Assembly: GCA_963664715.2 (NCBI GenBank)
Contig: CAXXUY010000015.1
Coordinates: 124,001 to 188,000, forward strand
DNA length: 64,000 bases
Direction of reading: 5' to 3'
From: JAPOXR01 sp963664715
Lineage (GTDB): Bacteria > Pseudomonadota > Alphaproteobacteria > Rhodobacterales > Rhodobacteraceae
In this document: positions 17,203 through 26,696 of the stretch, one piece after another
Numbering within the stretch: position 1 is the first letter of the stretch
Layout of the letters: every line of letters starts with the position of its first letter
The notes under the pieces: generated by a model
What the model was told of the DNA's origin: nothing
Seen by the model: only the letters and a program-made list of their open reading frames with translations
Databases searched by the model: none
Made by a program: the position numbers and the translations under genes

Positions 17203-18443
17203 AGTCCTTCCTCCCGGCTCATGAACTTGAAGAAGAAGATGGAGAAGGCGAGCAGGAAGCCGAAAATCACCACGGCAACGGCTGCTCCCGCGCCGATGTT
17301 GGATACGGCGAAGGCCTGTTCATAGACATTCACCGTCAGCGTCCGGGTGCCCGCCGATCCGCCTGTCAGCAGGAAGATGTCGTCGAACTTGTTGAAGGTC
17401 CAGATGAAGCGAAGCAGGAAGAGTACGCTCAGAATGCCGAGGAGCATTGGAATGGAAAGATACCAGAACTTCTGGAATGGGCTTGCGCCGTCCATGTCCG
17501 CTGCCTCGTACATATCGCTGTCGATCGACTGCATTCGCGCAAGAATGAAGAGGAACGAGAGAGGGAAGTAGCGCCAGATCTCGAAGACGGTGACCATGAT
17601 GAGTGCCTGAGGGCGCTGGCCGAAGAAATTGATCGAACTGTCGATAACACCCATCTGGACCAGGAGCGCGTTGACTGATCCGGAAAACGGGTCGAAAAGC
17701 GTCACCCAGGAAAACGCAACGGCGATTACCGGGGCAACATAGGGAAAGAGGTACAGCCCGCGAACAAATCCCTTGCCGCGAAATTCCTTGTTGAGGAGAA
17801 GCGCCGCAAAGAGCCCGACGACCAGCGCACCGATCGTGCCGACGATGGTGTAGAACATCGTGGCATAGAGGACAGCCCAGAACTCCCTGCCGTCGAAGAT
17901 CCGGGCAAAGTTCTCGAGCGTGAACTCGGCGTTGGTGAGTATGTTCTTGCCGCGACCTGTTGCGATTGTCGGAGTATCTTCAAGGTCGGGATCGGCATCC
18001 AGGAAAGCCTGGCTGACCTCCACGTCAATTTCAATGTTCTCACGCTGCCCGCTTTCAAAATCTCCAAGATCACAGGCAAGCGCGAGCCCGGAAAGTGTGC
18101 AGCGCTCGTCGACGGAGACGATTTTCAGACCGTCAGGCAGCGTGTCCGTGATCGTGACGCCAAAGAGCGCTTCTTTCTGACTTGAGTTGCGGACACGGTA
18201 CCGCAGGGTAGCGCTGTCGCCTGCCGCTGCCGGTCTGCCCCGCAGCTGTTCGCGCACGACTGTCTCAGGCGGGCGCAAATCCTCCAGGCCGATCGGTTTG
18301 AAACTGACCCAGAAGATCGCAAGCAGCGGAAGTATGACCACGATGGAAACAGAGAATATTGTCGGGAACAGAAGCCCCCAGGCTAAACGTGCTTCCCGTT
18401 TGGCAAGCGGACCCATGCCCTTCGGCGGCACTGCGGTCGTCAT
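17199..18443 (-). CDS. ABC transporter permease, MalF-like with a periplasmic DUF11-like insertion
   Basis: 414 aa from the ATG at 18443, preceded by GGAGAG. TM1 is at about 24-46. An insertion of roughly 110 residues (about 60-170) precedes TM2. It reads like an immunoglobulin-type DUF11 domain: LRYRVRNSSQKEALFGVTI, then TDTLPDGLKIVSV and a Cys pair in CTLSGLALACDL. This would sit in the periplasm beneath the binding protein, comparable in position, not in sequence, to the P2 domain of E. coli MalF. The rest is a normal MalF core with EAADMDGASPFQKFWYLSIP as the EAA loop. Confidence 0.9.
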   Translation of the reverse strand: MTTAVPPKGMGPLAKREARLAWGLLFPTIFSVSIVVILPLLAIFWVSFKPIGLEDLRPPETVVREQLRGRPAAAGDSATLRYRVRNSSQKEALFGVTITDTLPDGLKIVSVDERCTLSGLALACDLGDFESGQRENIEIDVEVSQAFLDADPDLEDTPTIATGRGKNILTNAEFTLENFARIFDGREFWAVLYATMFYTIVGTIGALVVGLFAALLLNKEFRGKGFVRGLYLFPYVAPVIAVAFSWVTLFDPFSGSVNALLVQMGVIDSSINFFGQRPQALIMVTVFEIWRYFPLSFLFILARMQSIDSDMYEAADMDGASPFQKFWYLSIPMLLGILSVLFLLRFIWTFNKFDDIFLLTGGSAGTRTLTVNVYEQAFAVSNIGAGAAVAVVIFGFLLAFSIFFFKFMSREEGL

Positions 18444-18512
18444 CGTTCTCTCCAAGGTTTGGCTGTCAGGCGGCGGAACATCCGCCGCCTGATATCTTTG
18501 GTTGCGAGACCC

Positions 18513-19862
18513 TTATTCGATCTCGGCCAGTTCCTCGTTCATCTTCGCGACTGCTCCGGCGGCGTCGATGTCGCCGTCGATGAACTCGCGTGTGACGCGG
18601 TTGATCGCCTGGCTGTTGATGATCTTGGACGCAAGACCCAGTTGACCTTCGGCAACACCCCAGCGCTGCCCGACGTCCAGGCCCGCGACGATGTTGTTGA
18701 TGACTTCGGCGTCATAGAGATCGGCCAATGGAGCCTTGCGGTCCACGCCTACGTCCAGCCCGGCCCAGCCGTCAATGTACTCGGTAGGATTGTCGGCTGT
18801 TCCGCGACGCGTCGGGAACTTGCCCTCGGGCGCAATCGCGAGGGTGTTCAGATACCCGTCGCTGACTGCGAAGCGAACGAAGTCCTGGGCGGCTTCGATG
18901 TCGGCGTCGGCCGTGATTCCGAAGTAGCGCGAGTCCGCCCACGCCGCACCACCTGGGTTCGATGGACCGGCAAAGTTCGTTATGAACCCGGTTGCTGCAG
19001 CAAGATCGCGCGTGGTCGGGTCGTCGTTGATGGTCGGCGGCGCGCTGTCACGCAGGCCGGCGAGTTCGTCCATGATGAACGGAGACCAGATGATCATCGC
19101 AGCCTTGCCGGCAAAGTACACTTCACGCGACTGCTTCCAGTAGAGTTCCCCCGGAGGCGATGCCTTGGCGATGGCCTTGTAGAACTCCAGCGCCTCGACT
19201 GTCGCGGCTTCGTCAAAGCCCTTGAATCCGCCTGAATCGACGGGTGATGCACCATTGGCCAACAGCACGTGCTCAAGCATCTGGCTCATATAGCCTTCGT
19301 CGACCTTGGTTGCGGCCACGAAGCCGAACATCTCGGGCGGGTTGTGGAGTTTCTCGATCGCGGCAACGACGTTTGCATAGGTGGTCGGCGCCTCGAGGCC
19401 GTTGGCTTCGAAGAGATCCTTCCGGTAGACCACCATCTGGGTCCAGCCATCGACCGGAACGCCGGCGATGCCTGAAGGCGTCTGCGCCATGGCAACCGGG
19501 CCGGGTGCAAAGGTGTCGGGGCCAAGCTCCTCGAAGACTTCCTGGGCGGCTTCGGCATCGAGAATACCGGCTTCGGTCCACGGAAGCGCGTATTGCAGCG
19601 GATAATAGATCACATCCGGCAGGTCGCCCGCGGCAAAGGCCGCGGTTGTGCGGGTGCCGTAATCCTGTTCGTCAACCGGGATCATTTCTACCTTTACGCC
19701 GGATGCCGCCTCGTAATCGGCAGCCATCATTTGCTGGCGTTCCAGACGCGCCGGCTGTGTTTCGGTCGTCCAGACCCGGATCTCTTGTGCTGTTACGGCC
19801 GTTGCCGAAAGCAACATCGCAAGACCGGATGCTGCTCCAACCATTCTGATGTTAAAGGACAT
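18513..19862 (-). CDS. Sugar ABC transporter substrate-binding protein
   Basis: 449 aa from the ATG at 19862, preceded by AGAGGAAAGC. The longer open frame to 20156 runs through the operator region and is rejected. The signal peptide 1-25 ends TAVTA-QEIRVW. The mature part has the family-1 (MalE-like) pattern: MAADYEAASGVKVEMIPVDE, AAFAAGDLPDVIYYP and GKAAMIIWSPF. It captures the solute in the periplasm for the MalF/MalG-like pair. As first gene of the operon it lies directly downstream of the two TAACGTTA operator candidates. Confidence 0.92.
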   Translation of the reverse strand: MSFNIRMVGAASGLAMLLSATAVTAQEIRVWTTETQPARLERQQMMAADYEAASGVKVEMIPVDEQDYGTRTTAAFAAGDLPDVIYYPLQYALPWTEAGILDAEAAQEVFEELGPDTFAPGPVAMAQTPSGIAGVPVDGWTQMVVYRKDLFEANGLEAPTTYANVVAAIEKLHNPPEMFGFVAATKVDEGYMSQMLEHVLLANGASPVDSGGFKGFDEAATVEALEFYKAIAKASPPGELYWKQSREVYFAGKAAMIIWSPFIMDELAGLRDSAPPTINDDPTTRDLAAATGFITNFAGPSNPGGAAWADSRYFGITADADIEAAQDFVRFAVSDGYLNTLAIAPEGKFPTRRGTADNPTEYIDGWAGLDVGVDRKAPLADLYDAEVINNIVAGLDVGQRWGVAEGQLGLASKIINSQAINRVTREFIDGDIDAAGAVAKMNEELAEIE

Positions 19863-20027
19863 GCTTTCCTCTCTGATTGTGAAACTACGATTGTAGCTCT
19901 GCGTTTTCAGGACTGTGGTGAAGCACCTTGAAGGTCGCCCCTCCTGCAACCCTGCCACCAATTCGAACCCAGAAGTCCTCCAAAATCGCGCGATTCTGTT
20001 CCGAAGCGGCTGGGTACAATTGTGGTG

Positions 20028-20035
20028 TAACGTTA
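20028..20035. promoter_or_regulatory. LacI-type operator candidate, site 1
   Basis: The palindrome TAACGTTA lies within GGTGTAACGTTATAGC, 165 bp upstream of the binding-protein start. A CG-centred palindrome of this type is the usual LacI-family half-site arrangement. An identical core recurs 107 bp away. Confidence 0.55.
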
Positions 20036-20134
20036 TAGCACTGTCAACAGGAAAGTTACTCATTTCAGTATTGCTGACAAAGGCTCTGAGAAAAACCCCT
20101 TGAACATCCCCGGAATTCGTAGGAAAAGTTGGTA

Positions 20135-20142
20135 TAACGTTA
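20135..20142. promoter_or_regulatory. LacI-type operator candidate, site 2
   Basis: This second TAACGTTA, within GGTATAACGTTAATAT, lies 67 bp upstream of the lacI-type gene. Together the two sites could let one repressor control both divergent promoters, possibly by looping. The 107-bp spacing is close to ten helical turns. Confidence 0.55.
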
Positions 20143-20209
20143 ATATCGGCGGCCAAGGACTTGTGAACCTTTTCGGGTGATGTCGAGTGGCGCTCGAAGC
20201 GAAGGAAAC

Positions 20210-21232
20210 ATGACTCAGAAGCCCAAACTGGAAACCGTTGCGAAAGAGGCTGGCGTTTCCGTGGCTACAGTCAGCCAAGTAATGCGCGGGGCCGGCCGGA
20301 TTTCGGAGAAGACCCGAAAGAAGGTCCTGCGGACAGCCAAGAAGCTCAACTACGTACCTGACGGGCGTGCCGCGTCGATGAGGTCCGGTGAAAACCACGA
20401 GATCGGACTGGCCATCCATCAGATTGCCAACCCGTTCAATGCGGAAATCATAAGCGGCGCCAGTGACCTGCTGGAATCGGAAGGATACCTGCTGTCGGTT
20501 CTCGACGCCCGGGATGACGCGGAACGGCAGCGACTGCAACTCGAGGCCTTCATACGGTCGTCGCGCGGCGGTCTTCTCTGGGTTCCCGCCGAGGATACAC
20601 CGGAATCCACATACGATCTGCTCGTCACGCACAGCCTGCCAACCGTGACGTTTCTCAGGCGGTCCGAGTTCGGCGACTTTGATCACGTCGGCATCGAGAA
20701 TGCGGAGGGAACTGCCACCGCTACGAACCACCTCGCGGATCTGGGGCATCGGCACATCGCCTTTCTGGGTGGCACCGCGCGTGTTGCCGTCAGGTCTGAA
20801 CGCATCGGCGGATACGAGAGGGCGCTCGCGGAGCAAGGGTTGGGGCCGCCTGTCATTTGGGCATGCGCAGATGATCGGCCTGCCGGTCTGAATGCAATGG
20901 ACGCGCTGCGCGAGGCGCATCCGGAGGTCACGGCGACCGTCTGCAACGGCGACATGGTTGCGATCGGGGCATGCCTGGCATTGCTGCGTCGCGGGGAGCA
21001 ACCCGGACGGGATGTTTCGATAGTCGGATTCGACGATATCCAGGATGCCGCAATTGCGACACCGCCCCTGACAACCATGGCGGTTTCACCCTACAATCTT
21101 GGACGCAGGCTTGCGCGGGTGATGCTGGAACGAATCAGGGAGCCTGACATGCCGACAACCGTGTCACTGGTTCCCGCGCGGCTGGTGGTTCGAGAAACAA
21201 CGGGTCTGCCATTGATGCATGATGGCGAGTGA
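20210..21232 (+). CDS. LacI-family transcriptional regulator
   Basis: 340 aa from the ATG at 20210 with GAAGGAAA upstream. The N-terminal HTH reads LETVAKEAGVSVATVSQVMRG, and the hinge (GRAASMRSG) leads into a periplasmic-binding-like sensor domain with IANPFNAEIISGA. The C-terminal SIVGFDDIQDAAIATPPLTT is the classic LacI/GalR motif. Divergent from the ABC/GH63 operon, it is very likely that operon's local repressor, induced by the imported glycoside or its hydrolysis product. Two TAACGTTA palindromes lie between them. Confidence 0.93.
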   Translation: MTQKPKLETVAKEAGVSVATVSQVMRGAGRISEKTRKKVLRTAKKLNYVPDGRAASMRSGENHEIGLAIHQIANPFNAEIISGASDLLESEGYLLSVLDARDDAERQRLQLEAFIRSSRGGLLWVPAEDTPESTYDLLVTHSLPTVTFLRRSEFGDFDHVGIENAEGTATATNHLADLGHRHIAFLGGTARVAVRSERIGGYERALAEQGLGPPVIWACADDRPAGLNAMDALREAHPEVTATVCNGDMVAIGACLALLRRGEQPGRDVSIVGFDDIQDAAIATPPLTTMAVSPYNLGRRLARVMLERIREPDMPTTVSLVPARLVVRETTGLPLMHDGE

Positions 21233-21510
21233 AGGTGCGAACAGCTTCATCGCACGGATCTGCCGCAGGATTCTGCCAGGGGTTGTGGCATCGAATGGTC
21301 CGCGCCATCTGCGGCCGTCATGGGCAATCTGGAATTGCGGTCCCCCTTACCTGATTGGTCCGCTCAGGAGGGAGACGGTTCCGTCGGTCCCCTGACTGCA
21401 ATGACAAATGGCGGGGATCGCGCCTAAACACGCATCCGTGCCTGTCAGGGTGAATTGTGGTAATGCCGGTGCAGTGTCCATCTCATCGTCGGTCACGCAA
21501 CGGAATCGCC

Positions 21511-22647
21511 ATGGACAAGCCCGGTCTGCGCATTGGCGCCCAGAATCTTCTTTGCACCTGCGCGGGTGCGGCGGCGGGCGACAGGGTGTTGATCGTCGGA
21601 GAAGCTGATCCGGATCCGTATTTCGAACCGGAGCTGGTGGAAGAGTTGGGACGCTCGGCGTCCGAACTGGGCATGGAGCCAAACTGCATACTGGCAACGA
21701 GTCCGGCATCAACCAGTGACCTTCCTGCAGACATTGCCGAAGCGATGCACAATGCCGATGTCACTGTCTTTCTTTCCCGGATCGGAGATCGCGTCCGGTT
21801 TGAATCCACCCATGCAAGGGGCAGCAGGGTGATGTGCTACGCACTGACCCGCGAGTATATGTCCTCCGGGTTCGGGACTGCCGACTACGAGGTCACCGAG
21901 GCCACACTGGAACGATTGATGGACAGGATTTCCGTGGCGTCCGGATACCGGATCCGCACCCGCGACGGCACTGACCTGACGGCCGAACTCATGACCGGTT
22001 CAATGCAATCCGACATTTTGCCCTTCGCGCTGAAGCTCTTCCCGACAATGATATTTCCACCGATCAAGTTCCGGTGCCTGAACGGTGTGCTGGTGATCGA
22101 TCATTTCACCCTGTCCAGCTCCACCCGCCCGTACGAGAACAGTGTCCTGATGATATCGTCTCCGGTAATAGCCACGGTCGAGGACAGCGTCATCACGGCA
22201 TGTGATGGTGACCCGCAGGTGGTACGGGCCTTCCGGAACCAATGCGAACGCGCCGCTGCGATTACCGGGGGCGAGCCCTTCCGGCTGAATTCATGGCACA
22301 CCGGTGTCAATCCGAACACGTTCTATGACGGCAATCCCCTTGCCGATCTCGAACGATGGGGGACGGTGGCATTCGGATCCCCGAGATATACCCATATCCA
22401 CATGGCCGGGTCAGACCCCGGCGACCTGTCGGTGCAGATCTTTGATGCAAGCATTCGCTTCGACAAAGACTGGCTCTGGAAGGAAGGCCGGTTTGTCTTC
22501 CTGGATATGCCGGAAATCCGGGAAATCCTGGAACGATCCGGTCAGGTGCAACTCTCGTCGGCAAGCTGTTTCGATATCGGGATCGAGGCCATGCGGCAAT
22601 ACGGGAAGGGACCGCCTGGCGGTCCGGACGAGTCTGTCCGGGAATGA
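21511..22647 (+). CDS. M29 aminopeptidase/NicX-like metalloprotein
   Basis: 378 aa from the ATG at 21511 (MDKPGLRIGAQNLL). GDRVLIVGE followed by the Rossmann-like start resembles the M29 aminopeptidase fold. The C-terminal half carries clustered histidines (WHTGVNPNTFY and SPRYTHIHMAG), the arrangement seen in 2,5-dihydroxypyridine dioxygenase (NicX) and its relatives. Whether it is a peptidase or a dioxygenase cannot be settled from sequence. It stands alone between the LacI regulator and a convergent nuclease gene, so context does not help. Its frame is intact and the length is normal for the family. Confidence 0.65.
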   Translation: MDKPGLRIGAQNLLCTCAGAAAGDRVLIVGEADPDPYFEPELVEELGRSASELGMEPNCILATSPASTSDLPADIAEAMHNADVTVFLSRIGDRVRFESTHARGSRVMCYALTREYMSSGFGTADYEVTEATLERLMDRISVASGYRIRTRDGTDLTAELMTGSMQSDILPFALKLFPTMIFPPIKFRCLNGVLVIDHFTLSSSTRPYENSVLMISSPVIATVEDSVITACDGDPQVVRAFRNQCERAAAITGGEPFRLNSWHTGVNPNTFYDGNPLADLERWGTVAFGSPRYTHIHMAGSDPGDLSVQIFDASIRFDKDWLWKEGRFVFLDMPEIREILERSGQVQLSSASCFDIGIEAMRQYGKGPPGGPDESVRE

Positions 22648-22661
22648 AGGCGGTTGCGACG

Positions 22662-24554
22662 TCAGTCGTCTATCGGGATCAGTCCGACAATGACCGGGTC
22701 ATGGTCAGACGACCGGAATGCATCTTCCTGCAACAGGGAGATCAGCCTGGGTGACTTGTAATTCTCGTTGTAGTCGAGGAATCTGGGCTCGTCGGCATTG
22801 CTGCTCCAGATGCCGGCACCGGTGATCTTGCCGGCCAGCGTCCTGCTTGCCAGCGCGTGATCGAGAGCACCGCTCTCCCCGCGAAAAACATAATTGGAGA
22901 ATCGATAACTTCCTGAATTGCCCGAATGCCGGTGGATGAGGTCAACGAACCCGGCATCACGAAATCTCTCGAGCACATCTTCACGCGAATAGGCATTCAA
23001 GTCGCCGATGACCAGGAAATCCGGATCACCGCTGGCGGTCGGATCGCGTGCGAGCCAGTCTATCAGAGCCTCGGCGGCTTCCGTTCTGACGAGAGAGCAG
23101 TTGCCTTGCCCGTCGTTCCGCGCGGGATCCCCCACATCGTCACACGGGCTGCCCTTTGACTTGAAGTGATTGATGACCACGGTGAATCTCTCGGGATTTG
23201 TGCCGGAAACGGTTTCGAATGTCTGCGCGAGCGCAGGGCGGTTCTTTTCCGACAGGAATCGCCTGTCATCGTCCTGGTCCAGAACTTCCGGATAGCCGAT
23301 GGTTGTGACGGTGTCGGGCCTGAATATGACGGCAACGCGTATTGCGCCCTTGCCGAGAGGTCCGGTCCCGACAGCGTCATAACTGTTGCCACCCGGGGTG
23401 GAGTTCATTCGTTCAACCAGTGTCCCGACGGCATCGTCGCCATTGTTCTCGATTTCAACCAGGCCGATGATGTCGGCATCCATTGCCCGGATTGCCGAGA
23501 TTATCTTGCTGGTCTGGCGATCGAATTCACTTCGGGATTCTGCTCCCCTGCAGTCGAGATCACGGTCTGGTCCGCACTTGTTTCCGTTCCTGTCCAGCGT
23601 GGTGAAGTAATTCAGGACATTCAGCGACGCGACCTTGATGGCGCCGCCGACCGGCGGCGGCTCCGGACGCGGATTGGTTGCCGCAAATCTGACGGAACCG
23701 GTTCCGCCCGCCGGATGCAGCCGGAAGGCGATCGGAGCATTCTGCCGCATGCTGCTTCGGCCATGCCCGAGTATGCCAATCAGTTCCACGACCGTGTCGC
23801 CGACCCTGCGCGTGCCAATGGCATCAAGGTATGGCGGCAATTCCGGGTTCTCGCGCAGCGTTCCATCATCGAGCAGGATTCGATTGTTGTCGTTGGCCGA
23901 GTTGGCGGCTGCCGCAGCAACACCCGGCAACGCTATCTGGGTTGGCTGAAACAGCCTCTCGCCGGCGGACAGCGTCAGTTCGCCGTAACGGGCGAGGTTG
24001 TAATTGTCGGTCACGACGGCAGGTCCGGCCAAGGTTACCAGCATGCCTTCAACCTGTTCGAGTTGGTCTCTCGAGTCGAAGGGAAGGGGAAGGGGAACCG
24101 GCTCGACGGACAGGTTCTGTCCACAGATCACGGGCATGCCAGTCGATCTGAACAGTGTTCGCCGGTCGAGTTCGCCAACCTCGCCTCGGACCCTGACCAG
24201 TTCGCCTTCACGGAGATCGACGGACGGCGACGCCTCCAGGACGAATATTCCCTCGGATGTCCGGGCTTGACCGTCCCAGTCCGCCATTTCTTCCTGCAGA
24301 AAAAAACCATTGAGACGATCTTTTCCCTGAAAGTCCCCGGTTACGATTCCCTCGATCACGGCAACAGTTCCGGATGGGAGTCCGGGGAGTGTCCCAGACC
24401 CCTTGATTGCGCTAACCAATGTTGCGGGCCCCCCGCAGTCAACGTCGGAATGACTTCCGGCCGCAAGGGGGAACGGGCTTCCGGAGAACACAAGAAGGCA
24501 GGCGGTGGCGAGCAGTTTCTTGCCAGGCTGAGTTTCATGGGAGGATCGCGGCAT
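22662..24554 (-). CDS. Secreted ExeM/NucH-type endonuclease/exonuclease/phosphatase
   Basis: 630 aa. An N-terminal charged stretch and hydrophobic core (about 12-32) form a signal peptide. Residues about 45-280 form an OB-fold nucleic-acid-binding region (VAVIEGIVTGDFQG). Residues 305-630 form the EEP nuclease: IKVASLNVLNYF, DIIGLVEIENNG with the metal Glu, VVINHFKSKG, LVIGDLNAYSREDV and the terminal SSDHDPVIVGL with the catalytic Asp-His. Such enzymes degrade extracellular DNA for phosphate or to remodel biofilms. Its periplasmic/secreted location complements the phosphatase at 6038-7543. The gene converges on the M29-like gene, with a 14-bp gap. Confidence 0.9.
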   Translation of the reverse strand: MPRSSHETQPGKKLLATACLLVFSGSPFPLAAGSHSDVDCGGPATLVSAIKGSGTLPGLPSGTVAVIEGIVTGDFQGKDRLNGFFLQEEMADWDGQARTSEGIFVLEASPSVDLREGELVRVRGEVGELDRRTLFRSTGMPVICGQNLSVEPVPLPLPFDSRDQLEQVEGMLVTLAGPAVVTDNYNLARYGELTLSAGERLFQPTQIALPGVAAAAANSANDNNRILLDDGTLRENPELPPYLDAIGTRRVGDTVVELIGILGHGRSSMRQNAPIAFRLHPAGGTGSVRFAATNPRPEPPPVGGAIKVASLNVLNYFTTLDRNGNKCGPDRDLDCRGAESRSEFDRQTSKIISAIRAMDADIIGLVEIENNGDDAVGTLVERMNSTPGGNSYDAVGTGPLGKGAIRVAVIFRPDTVTTIGYPEVLDQDDDRRFLSEKNRPALAQTFETVSGTNPERFTVVINHFKSKGSPCDDVGDPARNDGQGNCSLVRTEAAEALIDWLARDPTASGDPDFLVIGDLNAYSREDVLERFRDAGFVDLIHRHSGNSGSYRFSNYVFRGESGALDHALASRTLAGKITGAGIWSSNADEPRFLDYNENYKSPRLISLLQEDAFRSSDHDPVIVGLIPIDD

Positions 24555-25146
24555 GGTCAGGATTCAATTGCTGATTGCTGTGCCTCTATGAATCAGTTGC
24601 CTGCTACCGATCAACCGGAAGTTTGCTGGCCTGCTTCGCCCGAATGGTCCAGTCCGGGATTCTCATGGAAGTCGAGCGCTTCAATGCTCTCGGACGGGCA
24701 GTGATCCAGGTCCGTTGCCGAAGTCCCGATTCGAGGCGAAGTTGCGAAGTTTTCCGCGGGGACAATCTGTCCTGCGTGTCTCGACAGGGCAAGGAACCGG
24801 CAAATCGATCCAGCGGCCGGAATGTCACGATTGTTTTGCGAGGTCCGGCAGGATAATGCTGACGAATCCGCTCAGTTCCGGAATGAGTTCAAGTGTTTGT
24901 CGGCAAATGGAAGCCGCAGAACGAGGCCAGGCATGCAACTGTGTCACTACGGACCACCGGAGAAAGATGTTGCCGCCAACGGGCTTTGTCCCGTTTGCCT
25001 GCAACAACATGACAGATTCCTGTCCCGTTTGAACCATATCGGCAAATTGCAGCCGGGCGCCGTATTGTGGCTGCCGAGAGGGCGGTGATTCCTGTCTTTG
25101 GAGCCTGTTGAGCGTTCATGGCAGGTACCACTTGAGGAGATGCAGC
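24555..25146. other. 590-bp divergent intergenic region
   Basis: It separates the nuclease (minus) and the PhyH gene (plus). Only short unsupported frames are present, and no operator or RNA gene was recognised. Confidence 0.45.
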
Positions 25147-25932
25147 ATGGACGTATTGACCAAGGAAGTGAGCAGTCTTGCGGAGAGTTATGCGAGAGAC
25201 GGTGTCGTCGTCGTCAGGGGAGCGTTGACTCCCAATTGGCTGGGCAGGTTGCGCGATGCAGTCGACGAAGAACTGAAGAGGGGCGATCGGTACTTTGCCT
25301 ATCGGAACATGCGGATGCAGCCTGGAACGTTCCGTGACTTCTGCCATGACTCCGGCATTGGCCGGCTAGTGGCCGATATCGGACAGTCTTCCTGGACGTC
25401 ACTGGTCTTTGACCAGATGTTCGTCAAGGAACCGGGAAGCCGCACGCGCACCGGTTGGCACACCGATCAGCCCTATTGGCCGATCTCGGGTCCGATCATG
25501 ACCACATGGATTGCGCTGGACCCGGTTGATCCCGACAATGGCGCACTGGAATTCATCCCGGGATCTCATGCCTGGGGAGAGAAATACCGCCCGTTTATCA
25601 CTGACCAGAAGGGAGCCTTCGTTGAATATCTGAAAAAGGATGATCCTCAGTACAGCGACATGCCCGACTTCGAGGCTGATCGTCACAAGCATGAAGTCGT
25701 GCATTGGAACCTTGAGCCCGGTGACCTGCTGGCCTTTGACGGGTTCATCGTGCATTCGGCCATGGGCAATCGCACCTCAACCCGGCGCAGGCGCGGATAC
25801 GCAATCCGATTTGCATTGGACCAGGCCCGCTACGACCCGGATCAGGGAGTTGCGGACTGGCTCGTGGACGAGTCCATTTCTAGTGGGGCGCCTGTCAAGA
25901 GCGAATTCTACAAGGTCGTCTACAGCCGCTGA
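25147..25932 (+). CDS. Phytanoyl-CoA dioxygenase (PhyH) family protein
   Basis: 261 aa from the ATG at 25147 with GAGGAG upstream. This is the Fe(II)/2-oxoglutarate oxygenase fold. The metal triad is HTD in GWHTDQPYWP plus the distal His in FDGFIVHSAMGNRT, with the nearby Arg (TSTRRRRGYAIRF) for 2-oxoglutarate. Conserved NGALEFIPGSH lies between. The family hydroxylates diverse substrates, and the actual one is unknown. Eight bases after the stop, an IS21 remnant begins, so the 3' flank of the gene has been replaced by mobile DNA, although the coding region looks complete. Confidence 0.88.
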   Translation: MDVLTKEVSSLAESYARDGVVVVRGALTPNWLGRLRDAVDEELKRGDRYFAYRNMRMQPGTFRDFCHDSGIGRLVADIGQSSWTSLVFDQMFVKEPGSRTRTGWHTDQPYWPISGPIMTTWIALDPVDPDNGALEFIPGSHAWGEKYRPFITDQKGAFVEYLKKDDPQYSDMPDFEADRHKHEVVHWNLEPGDLLAFDGFIVHSAMGNRTSTRRRRGYAIRFALDQARYDPDQGVADWLVDESISSGAPVKSEFYKVVYSR

Positions 25933-25938
25933 ACGATT

Positions 25939-26098
25939 TCCGGGCAACCGCATCGATCACGCCGCCACCGCCTACAAAAAGGAAGCGGGGACGTCCAAAA
26001 AGGCGAATCAAATCGAAGCATGAACTGGCTTGTCACCAAACGCCAAGGGTGGGAAATTTCATTCGGCACATCTGGGGAAGTTTAATACGGTATTGACA
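25939..26098 (-). mobile_element. Terminal remnant of an IS21-family element
   Basis: It matches, in reverse complement, the end of the IS21 element at 56470. The end of istB is readable as a TPPPP-KRKRGRPKKANQIEA tail on the plus strand. The element terminus TGTCAATACCG lies at 26098 on the minus strand. The copy is diverged and has no intact gene. It joins the phyH 3' flank to a truncated antitoxin gene. Confidence 0.8.
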
Positions 26099-26111
26099 CC
26101 AGCACGAAGCG

Positions 26112-26222
26112 CAGCACGAGCCGGTGGAGATAGCCCGGCATCGGCGCCGCGAGTTCGTGCTCTTGTCTGCGGAGCTATTTGACTGGCTTCGGGCTTGGGC
26201 ACAGCGCAGCAATCTCACGGAC
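26112..26222 (+). pseudogene. Fragment of a Phd/YefM-type antitoxin gene
   Basis: The plus frame reads QHEPVEIARHRRREFVLLSA, then ELFDWLRAWAQRSNL. This matches the core of Phd/YefM antitoxins (xPVxIxxHGRxxxVLLSxxxYxxL). The N-terminal third is gone, replaced by the IS21 remnant ending at 26098. No toxin gene follows. It is a dead toxin-antitoxin remnant. Confidence 0.6.
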
Positions 26223-26696
26223 GGCTACCGGCCCGGCGGCGCACACCGCACGGGCCACGCCTCTTCTCAAACACTTCACACCATGCGCGGGATCCGGCCC
26301 GCACTGCCGGGAAGGCGGAACGCCCCCGCTGCCGTAGTCAACCAACTCGTCCAGGTGAATCAATTCCGGAAATCAACAATCCCGCCACACCGGCGGCGGC
26401 ATCCGTGAAGCGAGCGGAAGGAACCCTTCCGCAAACTCCCGGAAAGGAAGAACTGCTGCAAGGCTGCCGGGAAAGAGAAATCAGACGTTGCAGACTGTTC
26501 CGGTCTCCAGACGGTCAGACGCCGATCCAATCCGAAACAGATCGCCTGCTCCCCGTCAAAACAACCTGCAGCTCAACAGTGTTGCTCTCACGCTTACGCC
26601 CCACCCGTCATTTCCAGTGGAAGTCGAAGGTCTTTTGCAGCGTCTGAGAGCCCCATGGGCGTAACTTCCTTTCCCCGCATCCATGAGCTCAGCTAA
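26223..26696. other. 470 bp with no recognised content
   Basis: No domain-bearing frame is seen on either strand. It lies between the antitoxin fragment and the end of the IS1634 relic. Confidence 0.4.

Noticed and set aside
23166..24704. 512-codon plus-strand frame opposite the ExeM-type nuclease
   Set aside because: It is a shadow of the nuclease gene, whose signal peptide and catalytic motifs are on the minus strand.
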